Of a stretch of 33,734 nt of DNA, positions 20,488 to 30,472 are shown piece after piece. The stretch's first letter is position 1, and each line of letters opens with the position of its first letter. The stretch spans positions 1 through 33,734 of the forward strand of contig NW_022985113.1 in assembly GCF_010015585.1 (NCBI RefSeq), in the 5' to 3' direction. Source of the DNA: Eremomyces bilateralis CBS 781.70. Lineage: Eukaryota > Ascomycota > Dothideomycetes > Eremomycetales > Eremomycetaceae. The notes under the pieces are model-generated. The model was not told where the DNA came from, searched no databases, and saw only the letters and a list, made by a program, of their open reading frames with translations. Position numbers and translations under genes: made by a program.

Positions 20488-21503
20488 TCATGAAAATTTT
20501 GTAATCGGCTGCTGCTCTCTCACACCGTTGATAAATATATCCACCTTCTCGTTGAAGAAGCAAATCATCCCCGCAATCGCAGTGCTCTCGAGGGTCGGAC
20601 GCTTATACGACCAAACGAAATCCTTTTTCTCCCATCCTCTTCTCCCGATTTCGAACTCCAGTTCTTCGCCAGGGGGTGCCGTAGCAACTACATGGTACCA
20701 GGAAGCCTCACCTTTATACGGGCACCCAGTCACGAGAGTGCTGGGTCTGAGGGTGGTGGTCGAGGTGAGGCTGTGAAGTGGGAGGTAGTAGCGGGTGGGA
20801 AGGGAGGTCTCTAATACATGGACGGAATAGTTGGTCGAGGCAAGGAGGGTGCCGTGGTATCGGACCTCGATTTTCCGTGTGGATGGGAGGAGATCCACAC
20901 GCTTGAAAGGGTCTTTGGGATGAATATAAATGGGGAGATCTTCTTCGTACCATTTCTCTGGATGGATTCAGTCAGTCATGGTCGATATGTCGTATATCGG
21001 ACGCCCAAGGCGACTGATGCTTGGTTAATGGGGAGCCATACCCATCTCGTTGAACGGCAACCGAACATAGTCCAGCTTCCCTCCTTCCAGCATATTCCTC
21101 ATAGTGAAGATGACAGCATGGTTCGTGACCTTCTTGACATCTCCTTCCGTCACCGACAAGGTCCCCCGAAACGCTCCTAAATCCCCCGAGGAATCCTTGA
21201 TCCCCTGGCTCTTTTCCAGGACCAGTTTCGTTGGTCTCTTGATGATGTCCTCCCGCGGGACATAGTAGTATGGATAGTTCTCATGCTCCCACACCTGCAG
21301 AGCACGAATGGTGTCGAATACTAATGTGTTGTTGTAATGCACTCGGATGCGCCGAGTGGACGGAATGACCTTGAGCGGTCCATCGTCCAGGAGTTTTCCC
21401 GCAAGGACCAGGATCCTGCAGCGATGTTAAAATCGCGCTCTATTAATGCATTTCGAACTTGGAAAACCTACTTATCCCAAGCTGGATCAGATGAGACGGC
21501 CAT
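20488..21503 (-). CDS. DUF427 domain protein
   Basis: Three minus-strand exons, 21472-21503, 21042-21415 and 20488-20957, join over introns of 56 and 84 bp to give 291 residues. The first exon is only 32 nt. Family marks are the VIPSTRRIRVHYNNTLV strand pair, WEHENYPYYYVPRED, then KWYEEDLPIYIHPKDPFKRVD, LPSTRKIEVRYHGTLLA, LPTRYYLP and the TGCPYKGEASWYHV box near the C-terminus. This looks like the two-part DUF427 arrangement common in fungi. The biochemical function of the family is not known to me. It lacks a signal peptide, so it is probably cytosolic. It lies downstream of the transhydrogenase gene on the same strand, without evidence of a functional link. Confidence 0.88.
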
Positions 21504-21890
21504 TTTGGAAAATTGTCAGGATTCTTTATCGAGAGTTCAAACATTCAGCGATAAAATTCCATCTTAAATCAATGACGGACAGAGCTGGCGTTGCTGACGA
21601 TGCGAAGCTCGTATGTCGGAATCCGTCCCCAAGAGTCCGATCCGTCCTTGAACGGACTAGGTTGGCATCATGATTGGTCTCGATTCCCTGAAATGATGAC
21701 GAATCTGCAGCTACGTCAACTCTGGAGATCGATTCTACACCAAAAACGATGCGTTCTCGGGTGGTGTCGTGGAGAAACGTCCAATTATAGTTGCAACTAC
21801 CGTAGTTATATTACCCACCGGGATTCAGTGGCCCAGCACAAGGAAACCAATATAGCCATATGTACAGCCCTGTAGAGGGGAACCACCATT
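21504..21890. other. Intergenic region upstream of the DUF427 gene
   Basis: These 387 bp hold the 3' UTR of the transhydrogenase gene and the promoter of the DUF427 gene, both on the minus strand. The short plus-strand frames here are not supported. No clear motif is seen. Confidence 0.45.
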
Positions 21891-23447
21891 TTAGTACTCC
21901 ATCGCCTCCTCGAACAATGCAGTTAATGTTTCCTTATCCTCTTCTTGCACCCCCGACAAACCCGGAGCCAACATCAAAACTCGTCGTTGAGGCAGTGTCC
22001 CTTCCACCAATACGTCAATGTCCGACCTCGTGTATCCCACCTGCTTCAGGCCACGTGGTTGATCCCCCAGCTTAACTAGGAACTCCTTCAGTGCCTCCGA
22101 GAGCACCTCGCCGGCATTCTCCTGTTTGACATTGCTTATATCAACTCCAAAGCACTCGGCTGCAGCAAGATGTCGGTCTGGATTGCTCGGACCTGTGAAA
22201 CGGAAGACTGCCGGGGCAGTCACTGCCACTGAAACACCATGCGGGATCAATGGTGTCGACACATCATACCCGTTGTGCATATAACTGCGATTCATGCCGC
22301 TGATGGGATAACTCATACCATGGCAGAGATGCACGCCCGCATTTCCGAACCCCACACCAGCTAATGTCGCAGCAAGAAGCATCTGCTCCTGTGCCTCATA
22401 GTCGTCCGGATCAGCCACAGCCCGCGGCAGGTACTTGATGACCGACTTCAGCGCTTGCAAGCTGAATATATCGCTGATCGGGTTGGCACCCTGGTACGCC
22501 GGTCGCTCAATTGGATTGGTGGGACGCGGCCTCCGTTGCTGATACGGAATTGCCGTCCAAGACTCTAGCGAGTGGCAGAGAACATCGAGTCCAGAGCTAC
22601 AGGCGACTGCAGATGGCATAGTACGCGTGTTCTCCGGATCGCAAATGCCCAATGTCGGCTTCATCGCCCGATGGGCGACTCCAGTTTTCGTCTGGTGAGA
22701 GGTGAGATCGAAGATCGCGGTACCGGTGGTTTCGGATCCTGTCCCTGCGGTGGTAGGGATCGCAATCAAAGGCCGCAATTTACCGCGGATCGGCAGCCCT
22801 TTGCCTACAGGAGCATTGACAAAGTCAAGGAGATCGGCATCTATGGATTGGCTCAGCATGGTGAAGGATAAAAGGCAATACTAGGGCCTCATACCTGGAT
22901 TACACGTGTACAAGTTCATCATCTTGGTTGTGTCCATGGCTGATCCTCCTCCCACCGCAATAAAGAGATCCGGGTTGTACGGCTTCGCGGCAGCAATGGC
23001 GTCCTTCACCGATGCCTCCTTCGGCTCCACTCGACACGTTGTGTACTCCTCCCACTTCACGCCCTGCTGTGCGAGGGCCTTCCTCACGTTCTCCATTACC
23101 GGTAACTTCGCGACTCCTGGGTCCGTCACAAGCATTACACGTTCAGCACCCATGTTCACAACGTCCATCCCTACCTCCGCCGTCGACCCCGGCCCGAAGC
23201 GGATCGACGACGCCGCGAGCTCGAAAGCATAGTCGGGGAGAGGCGAGGGCGTTGCAAGGCGGCGGAGACCTTGAGCAAGGCCATTGGATCGCGGTCGTGG
23301 TCGGTGCCGGTGGAAGTGAGGAGACGATTGAGTCTGGTGATAGGTGGGATTGGAATGGCAGGGACATGACGGTGGGTGATTCTGAACCGTCCGGAGAAGG
23401 TTGCGTGCCCGGACTGCCCGCGTGGGTGCGATTCGAACGGCAGGCAT
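21891..23447 (-). CDS. Mitochondrial hydroxyacid-oxoacid transhydrogenase (iron-containing ADH, ADHFE1 type)
   Basis: Enzymes of this group oxidise 4-hydroxybutyrate to succinic semialdehyde while reducing 2-oxoglutarate to D-2-hydroxyglutarate, in mitochondria. Exons 22895-23447 and 21891-22840 join over a 54-bp intron to give 500 residues. The N-terminal 65 residues are rich in Arg, Pro and Ser (MPAVRIAPTRAVRARNLLRT), fitting a targeting peptide. The core begins DYAFELAASSIRFGPGSTAEVG. The nucleotide site is AVGGGSAMDTTK at 164-175, and IPTTAGTGSETT follows. Metal ligands likely are D270 and H274 (GLDVLCHSLESW), H358 (HLCHGMSYP) and H385 (IPHGVSVA). Length and motif order match ADHFE1. I chose the ATG at 23445-23447, the first in frame; upstream in-frame sequence has no ATG. 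Confidence 0.93.
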
Positions 23448-24094
23448 CTTACAAGAACATATGAGGCTTAAGCCACTCGAAGCAATCGACTTGGACGGCG
23501 AAACGATCGATGACACACGTATCACCAACTGTGTGGGGGATGAGTAGACGTCGGAGTATCAGGAAGGCTAAGGAAAATTGCCGTGCCGATTACAACATCA
23601 CGGCTTGTATTCCGACATCGCCGAATACGGATAGGTTCCTCTCGCCCAACTCCGAGGTGTAGAACGCGTAGTGGAGCCTTCAGCCATTAGCGTCACCAAA
23701 ATCACAATGGATGAATGGGTGGATGGATAATGGGCGATGGTAATTCATTGCGGGGAACCCAAGTTGGGGAGCGGAGAACCGGAGGGGAAGCTGGACACAT
23801 GCATGGATGGACGCGAGGCACTAAGGCAGATATCATTATCGACGTGAGCCGAATTGACCCCTGAGTTTGAACGACTTGGACATATGAATTCCTCGACAAT
23901 TATCAGTTTGAGTTGGTTCCTCCGCAATTTAACGGGTAACCCGGTTAACTTTAACATGCCGCCATTAGAAACAAAGAAACTGCACAGTCAAGTGCGTGAT
24001 CAGGACCCTCTACTCCACGCCAACTCCCAACCACCCTCGCCCCTCGTATTACACAGGACTCCTCCATCGCTCGTAGTGCAGTGATACCGTCCGC
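23448..24094. other. Intergenic region upstream of the transhydrogenase gene
   Basis: This 647-bp region lies between the transhydrogenase start and the protease stop, both on the minus strand. It should hold the transhydrogenase promoter. Besides the CGG/CCG inverted repeat at 23933 I see nothing distinct. Confidence 0.45.
23933..23943. promoter_or_regulatory. CGG-N5-CCG inverted repeat, possible Zn2Cys6 factor site
   Basis: CGGGTAACCCG is an inverted repeat with CGG and CCG half-sites 5 bp apart, about 490 bp upstream of the transhydrogenase start. Fungal Zn2Cys6 regulators bind such sites. A single short match can arise by chance. Confidence 0.25.
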
Positions 24095-25522
24095 CTAATA
24101 CCACCGCTGAGCAAAGTGCATCCTAGCCCCACCGATGTCGAACACGCTAATCACATTCTTCATGAACGGTCCACCAAGAACATTAATACCCTGAGAAGCG
24201 TCCGCGAAGCCGGTGTAACAGAATGGCTGTCCTCCGGTGCCAGTCCCATTCCATTGGAAGATCATATCTTGTGGCGGGATCTGCAGCATCTGTCCGCCGA
24301 TCTGGAAAGCGAGATACGGTACCGTAGCATTGCACTGGACGTGATAGAGCCCGTCGAGCCAGTTGTATACCGCGGGCGGTTCATAGGCGGCGGCAATGGC
24401 CTCGGAATAATAGGCCGGCAGGTAATTGAGAGTGGTGCCCGAGTCGACGATGAACTGAATCGGGAACACGAGGTCGACTGGCGCCCCCTGGCGCGGCCGA
24501 AGAAAACGCTTCTCAATCTTGGGCTCTTGCGGCTTGGAGTGGGCATTGAGGAATTTGGCGCTTCGACGGAATTTGCGAGAGTCCGACAGCTTGCCCACAG
24601 CAATACCCTGGATACCGATGGCATAAAAGGTGAATTCTTGATTATCCGATGGCAGCAACTGGAACAGCTCGATCGGGGTTACCGCCCATGGGGAATGGTA
24701 TGCGACTCCTGGGGGAAGACCGCCAATAGCGATGACGCCGCCTTCCGAGATGGGTTGACTGGTGCGGTCGAGTGCAATTGAGAAGAGAGGGTCCGTTTTC
24801 CGAGTCCGGATGAGACTGAACATCAACGACTCATAGTTCTGCCCGTTGCCACGGCTCACATTGCCATTGGGGAACGAATTGGTTAGTTCAGGATATGCCA
24901 GTCCCATGAGTCCGCTGGATTTGTTGTCTCCGAACCAAAAGGCGCGGTCAATGATAGCAATCTGCTGTTTCTCCACCTCAAGGCCTCCAAGGGCCACGTT
25001 CTCGTGCACGAACTGCCCATCCAAGAATTCGCCGTCCGCATAAGATATATTGAACGTGAGTCCGGGAACCGACTGACTGGTTGGAGAGGGGGTGTAGGCG
25101 GGACCGAAAAGGCAGTCATCTTGACCGATGTCGTGACCAAATCCATCGTCACAGATGTAATGCTCCGAAGCAACCCAAGTGTCGCTGCTGCCTGTGTCCA
25201 TGATGAGGTCGAAGATTTGGCTTCCTATGGCCAGTTTACTGGAGTAGATGCGGCCCTGCCTGATGGCTATGACGGCTTCGGAGAACGGTGCTTGAGCAGC
25301 AGGGGCACGGTTGACGGCAAGCGCGGATTTCAGGAAATTGTGACTCTGAGAGCCGGTACTGTCAATGGCTTCGAAGCGTGCAACGTGGCTTGCTTCCTTC
25401 AGTTCTGAGGGACGCGAGAAAGCCGCAGGGCGAACCACATTGACCGGTCTGCCATTCATGTGAGTGAGCTGGGCTGCCGTGGCGAGCCCGCTTAGAGCGA
25501 GCAGGAGAGGAGGCAAACGCAT
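24095..25522 (-). CDS. Secreted pepsin-like aspartic protease (family A1)
   Basis: This is a single exon of 475 residues. A signal peptide is clear (MRLPPLLLALSGLATAAQ), followed by a propeptide of about 60 residues. The two catalytic motifs are DTGSSDTW with D109 and DSGTTLNY with D360. The flap strand is FNISYADGEFLDG, and the C-terminal FCYTGFADASQGINVLGGPFM is typical. There are several N-glycosylation sequons (NIS, NKS, NVS, NAT, NGT). An insertion at about 312-347 just before the second catalytic motif is basic and has RR at 319 and KR at 338. Kex2-type processing there could split the enzyme into two chains. Fungal relatives include two-chain and GPI-anchored forms, but no GPI signal is visible here; the protein ends HFAQRWY. 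Confidence 0.93.
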   Translation of the reverse strand: MRLPPLLLALSGLATAAQLTHMNGRPVNVVRPAAFSRPSELKEASHVARFEAIDSTGSQSHNFLKSALAVNRAPAAQAPFSEAVIAIRQGRIYSSKLAIGSQIFDLIMDTGSSDTWVASEHYICDDGFGHDIGQDDCLFGPAYTPSPTSQSVPGLTFNISYADGEFLDGQFVHENVALGGLEVEKQQIAIIDRAFWFGDNKSSGLMGLAYPELTNSFPNGNVSRGNGQNYESLMFSLIRTRKTDPLFSIALDRTSQPISEGGVIAIGGLPPGVAYHSPWAVTPIELFQLLPSDNQEFTFYAIGIQGIAVGKLSDSRKFRRSAKFLNAHSKPQEPKIEKRFLRPRQGAPVDLVFPIQFIVDSGTTLNYLPAYYSEAIAAAYEPPAVYNWLDGLYHVQCNATVPYLAFQIGGQMLQIPPQDMIFQWNGTGTGGQPFCYTGFADASQGINVLGGPFMKNVISVFDIGGARMHFAQRWY

Positions 25523-26752
25523 GATTGATGAAGCGAGTGTGGTTGAGGTGTAACTGATACAGGAGATGAAGCGAGAGGACTCTAGACAGATGTCTGATGC
25601 AAGAAAAAACGAATGGAAGGGTTGAGATTGAACGAATGGATTTTGGAGGTGAAGAGGGAGGTTGTGTGTGAGAGCGAGAGCGGGCGAAGTTAAAAGAAAG
25701 AGAAGGAGTGAAAGTGATGGAGGCGTAAGAGGGGGGTGAGGGTGGAATTTTCAGATCCGACGAACTTGTGCTGTGAACTCAGGGCGCAGCCTGCATCTTG
25801 CGAGTTTGAATATTAAATCGGCATGGTGACATCCGTTTGCACCATACCGGTAGCACCGAGATGCGGGAAATCGCAGAGCCGCTCGGATCGCTTCATGTGA
25901 TGTTCCTCTGGGGCACTCTGTACGTTCCCTTCTCTTAGCAGTGGATGACCGAACTTCATGAAACCTGCCTCCAGATCTCTCCACTCATACGAACGGCCTC
26001 TACCAAGCCAGAGCTCGTTTTGCTGCTGCGGTCACATCCCCAGATCGGACAAGCAGAATACTTTATGGCCCCATCGCTAATAGTCTTCCACGCTGGAATA
26101 CTCACGATAAATAATCAAAGGTGGCAGGCCAGGAGTAAGGGAAAAAAACTGTTCCACATGTACCTAAGTTAACTTCCAGATCCACATGCTATCCAGGTAC
26201 AGCCATGTTCAAACTCTCGTCGCACGACCGAAACCCTTCCCGAGCCGGCAGTAGTGTAATCAGCAAGGGGAGGGATAGACCCAGAATGGCAGCAGATCTG
26301 TCTCCCTAGCATCTCGGACCAAGATACGACCGGATGGGGAAGACATTGCATGAAGCAGAGTCGAACTAACCTTGAAACCCTATGTTCTTCAGTTCGAGAT
26401 CGAATCGGATCACAACAGAAAGGGGAAAAGCAGGCCACAGTAACTAGCGGCTGCTATGTTGTAACTTCTACCCCCTGTCCAACGTTCCTGTGAGGCGTGT
26501 TACCCGTGCTGTGCATCTTGCGTAACGAAACGTAGTCGTGGCGCCCCTGATCGTCAGCAAAGTCAAGTGTTTTAGTACGTCCAAGGAAAATAGCAAGCCG
26601 CATTGACATATCTCAGTACGAGGTATTGCCTAATCAGACGCCAGTTGGTTCCTCACGCACGTTGTGATGGAGCAAGGCCCCTGGGAAATAATAGTTGATA
26701 TATTTGTCAAACGCTTATAATACAGAGTAAATACACGTAACATGAAGCTGCG
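25523..26752. other. Long intergenic region upstream of the protease gene
   Basis: This 1.23 kb region is the protease promoter and the GPI16 3' flank. The first 220 bp after the protease start are purine-rich on the plus strand, thus pyrimidine-rich on the transcribed minus strand, as in fungal leaders. The small frames (for example 25751-25984 and 26169-26438 minus) match nothing known. I see no RNA gene or transposon. Confidence 0.45.
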
Positions 26753-28716
26753 TTACTCCTGTTTGGTCCCCCCCTTCAACTGGGATACCAAGAATGCCAA
26801 CCGCCCTTTGATGCGCTGCTGTAACAGGGCCACGATCGCGGCTAATCCAGCTGGGGGTGCTTCATCTGCCCCAACGAACCTTCTCACCACGAGATTGAAG
26901 ATCCCTCCAAAACCCAATGCCATAACGGTACTCGTGAGGATGATCACATTATACGGCATGCTGAAATCCGGCGTTGGGAGCTGCAGAAGCAAGGAAGTCG
27001 TCCGCAGGTAAATACCTCGGGACTGTGCTTCGTCCGATGTAGATCGCCGTGGCGATTGCGGCAGAACTCGGATCACCGCAGGCGCAACGTCAAACCCACG
27101 ATTCGCATCGGGCGGGTACTCCGTGTACCGCAGAACAGCTTTTTCGAAGTCATACGAAATCGTTACAGTTGATGCAGGTGGAATGGTAAGAACCAGTTCT
27201 AAGTGCGTCCCACGTGCGCGATCGACGGCTGGTCGATAGTATGTACTTTCCAATGGATCGCTGTCGTGGCGAACGTCCTGCTGATCGTTTGACTCGGCGG
27301 TTACACGCAGGGTATGCAGATATGGACGCATGAACCACGGTAGGCTCTCCAAATAAACTATGGAAACCGATAAATTCGCAGACGGGTTCACGATTGTGGA
27401 CCACATGCCTCCACGTTCGGAGCCATAACCAGTGATGTGGCGGGAGGCGTGTAATTGAGGTGAAGGGAGGGGTACCTCAGTGACAAGATTCTCTGCTGGT
27501 AGAAGCAAGTCAAACTCTGCGGCTTCTAGTACGAGTTAGCATGTTACCTATATAGTTATATAGCACACGGACCTGGCATAGAGTAGCATCGAGTCAGCCC
27601 ATTATCCTCCTTGGACTCGTGGAATGGTTTTTCGGTCTGTACCATCACCGTTCGTTCAAGCGGTACAGTGAGGCAAACTGGGTAAATCGAACTCGAAGGG
27701 CCCGTCTCCAGGGGACATGAGCCGTTGATTGGCTTGCCAAAGATATCCTTAAGACTCCATGACGGCTCTGAGGAACTCTTGATTGGGAAACAGGAGTCCT
27801 CGCCGCTATATAACTTAGATGTGTCGCATTCGACCTCCTCAATGGGGACCGGCCTTGGAATCGGGTCACCTAGAAAGGTCAACATCTCTCCATTGACTGT
27901 GTGAAGGAGGCATACGTCTAGAACGCAATGACCGAGCAATGTCCAGGACCATATCAACGGTTTGCTCGACCTGCAACACACAATTCTTTCCACCTTCGTC
28001 ACAAATTGGCCTGACATCAATAGCCATGGTCTGCCAAGTCGCGTCAAACAGCTTGTGCCCATCAAAGAGACTCGATATGCCTGCCTTTCCCTTGCATGGA
28101 AGCAGCTTCAGAAATGGAGTTAAATTCTCCGTGCATACCACTTCGTGCGGCAGTGTGCCATGAAGGAGGTGGAGGTTAGAAAGTGAGGAATTAGGAAAGA
28201 TCCCCTCCGGTTCGAAGGTCATAATTGGTCGGATAGTTTTCGTGGAATCGATGAAATTTAAGGAAGCGCAAAATAGCCCCGACAGCGCATTTGTTAAACC
28301 AAGCCATCTAGTCTCAGCCCTAACTATTCATTAGTCTATACTCTAGGAAGAGAAGTGAACCACACATACTCATCAGCTGTATCTGCCTCAACCCAAGCCC
28401 ACAGTTCGACTCCTGTTCCCCCTTCTCTTGCGCCATCCCAAGGACGCGCTCCCCAGCTCTCCGAATCCCATCGTCCTAAACTGAATCGCAAATGAAGTTC
28501 CTTCGTGGAGGTGTGCTGCAAGATTTGCCCCAAGGACCGTGGAAAGTATCGGAAGTTCTGCTGGTCAAATGACAAGGCCGACGTATTGCTTCGGAAGTTG
28601 AAAGACGCAAGGAGCGCGGAATTAGGGAGTGGTCGAAGGTGGAGCCGTTCTTGATAATCGCTGGCCAAGCAGAGCGTTATGGCCAGTGGGAGCAGGAAAA
28701 CGAGTGCAATGAGCAT
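26753..28716 (-). CDS. GPI16: GPI transamidase subunit GPI16 (PIG-T)
   Basis: Gpi16/PIG-T is an essential ER-membrane subunit of the transamidase that attaches GPI anchors. Four minus-strand exons, 28370-28716, 27916-28319, 27573-27869 and 26753-27525, join over introns of 50, 46 and 47 bp to give 606 residues. A signal peptide (MLIALVFLLPLAITLCLAS) leads into DYQERLHLRPLPNSALLASF. Family blocks follow: RSLGQILQHT, ELHLRFSLGRWD, WLGLTNALSGLFCASLNFID, CKGKAGISSLFDGHKLFD, QTVDMVLDI, PRPVPIEEVECDTSK, EFDLLLP and HITGYGSERGGM. One C-terminal membrane segment (MPYNVIILTSTVMALGFGGIF) ends in a short basic cytosolic tail. The donor of intron 3 (GTCCGT) is weak, but the join restores the expected sequence. 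The gene is divergent from LUC7. Confidence 0.92.
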
Positions 28717-29074
28717 TGCGGCATTGGTGCCGTCTTCGGAGCTCAAGTCAGGTCATATCCGTATGAACTGGAGGTGCCAGATACATCGGTCTGGAGTATG
28801 AAGGTATGTGGACACTTCACCGTGAGGTTCAAGACCCTGACGACCTGACTCTATCACGTGACCACGCGTCTCCAGGAACTGACTCATGTGCGCCTTGGTG
28901 CCTTAGTGCCTCATTCTCACATCTGCATCACATTGACATATCGCAATCCTTCCAATCTTCAGTCGCGAGCTCCTCCGAGAAGTGTCGTCAAAGGTTTAGG
29001 TCTAGGGGACATACCATACTAAGCATTTGCGACCGCACATTTAGGACAGTTCGGCGATCAGAAGTACCGCGAGG
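28717..29074. promoter_or_regulatory. Shared divergent promoter of GPI16 and LUC7, with a TCACGTGA palindrome
   Basis: 358 bp separate the two start codons. The palindrome TCACGTGA at 28854-28861 lies 138 bp upstream of GPI16 and 214 bp upstream of LUC7. It is a strong match to the Cbf1-type E-box. No TATA box is obvious. Confidence 0.5.
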
Positions 29075-30054
29075 ATGGCGGCAGAACAACGAAAGCTGCT
29101 CGGTTCGTCGATTCTTTGCGATCTGGAAATTCATACCGCTGACAGCATGCAGAGCAGCTTATGGGAGAGCAGCTCATGAGCGGACCAGGGACGAGATCGA
29201 CTCAGTTGCCAATGACAGATCCTAAGGTGTGCCGCTCATACCTCGTCGGTACATGTCCTCATGACCTGTTTACCAATACCAAACAAGATTTCGGTCCATG
29301 CTCGAAAGTTCACAGCGAGCCCTTGAAGAACGAATACGAGGCTGCCGATGAAAACCAAAAGAAGAAGTGGGGATTCGAATATGACTATCTGCGAGATATG
29401 CAGAAGTACGTCGATGAGTGTAACAGGAGAATAGAGACGGCTCAGAGGAGGCTGGAGAAGACGCCGGATGAGATTCGTCAGACAAATACTTTGGTCAGTG
29501 ACTGTCACGTACCACCAAAGTTGGGCAAAAGCTAACTTCTACAGCTAAAACAAATATCCGACCTCACCCAAACGATCGATCTCGGGCTGGAGGAGATTAA
29601 GATCATGTGTGAAGAAGGACAGGTCAATCAAGCAGCACAGGAGTTCTTCAAGATCCGGCAGTCAAAGCATACCAAAGATGAGCGAGAGCGCGACTTAAAA
29701 GTTATATCCGACACGTCTGGGCCGTCCGGTCACCAAAAGCTCCAGGTGTGCGACGTCTGCGGCGCGTATCTGAGCCGTCTCGACAACGACCGACGTTTGG
29801 CCGACCATTTCTACGGAAAGATGCATCTGGGATATGCGCAGATGCGAAAAACATTTGACCAGTTGCAAAAGGACCTGAAGGGAAGGGCGCCACCCCAAAG
29901 ATCAGATCCAGCCGATGGCCCTCCTGGATCAAGGGGTGACTACGATGGCGGATTCGGTGATAGAGGGTATGGGCGAGGGGGGTTCCGCGGTGGCTATGGG
30001 CGCGGAGGAGGCTATAGAGGGAGAGGAGGCTATGGCGGAGGCGGAAGGTGGTGA
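29075..30054 (+). CDS. LUC7: U1 snRNP-associated splicing factor LUC7 with RGG tail
   Basis: Luc7 belongs to the U1 snRNP and helps choose 5' splice sites. Exons 29075-29102, 29153-29493 and 29545-30054 join over introns of 50 and 51 bp to give 292 residues. The first exon is only 28 nt and encodes MAAEQRKLLE, the conserved start. The CCCH finger is C-RSYLVGT-C...C-SKVH. A coiled-coil region lies between the fingers, and the second, C2H2 finger is CDVCGAYL...HFYGKMHLGY. The C-terminus is an RGG/YGG-rich tail (GYGRGGFRGGYGRGGGYRGRGGY) where metazoan relatives have RS repeats. The two reconstructed joins (LLEQLMGEQL and NTLLKQISDL) match the family well. Confidence 0.95.
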
Positions 30055-30472
30055 ATCAAGCATCTCGTCATTATGGAGTACGGTATGGGAGCACGACTAG
30101 GTCAGCTATCAACTGCATGGCGTCTCAGGTTTAATGGCGCATGCGGTTCAATTTCGCGCTGTGTAATGTACTGTACTACGAGCGTGTAATCTAGACCTTG
30201 AAGTCTAGGCGATTATCTCGTTCCTCGGATAAAAAATTCAGAAACGATGAATCATGAGCTGAGGGACTTAGTTATCATCAATTCCTGTCTAGCAATCTAT
30301 CACGTGACACGGCCATGTCATCAAATGTCAAACTAAACTGACGCCTTAGCACCACTTCATGAACGCTGCCAATATCTCCCAACGAACCAAATCGCAAACG
30401 CCCCATTTCCACCCACGATACCATCTTCTGTCCCGGTATCGCCTTCTGTACCTATAGGCGCATTCGATTGCC
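30055..30472 (+). other. Intergenic region upstream of the ArfGAP gene
   Basis: These 418 bp hold the LUC7 3' UTR and the ArfGAP promoter. The only marked element is TCACGTGA at 30300. Confidence 0.5.
30300..30307. promoter_or_regulatory. TCACGTGA palindrome upstream of the ArfGAP gene
   Basis: The perfect 8-bp palindrome lies 166 bp before the ATG at 30473. It is identical to the element between GPI16 and LUC7 and has the same flank, CTATCACGTGAC. Confidence 0.45.

Noticed and set aside
23402-23485. tRNA-like signals on the minus strand (a GAGTGGCTTAAGC D-arm-like piece and GTTCGAATC T-loop-like piece)
   Set aside because: The T-stem has only two of five pairs, no anticodon stem of the right size forms, and the B-box-like piece is coding sequence for the first residues (PAVRIAPTRA) of the transhydrogenase.
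20488-25522. A metabolic gene cluster made of the DUF427, transhydrogenase and protease genes on one strand
   Set aside because: The genes are separated by 390-650 bp, have no shared pathway, and lack a backbone enzyme, transporter or pathway regulator.
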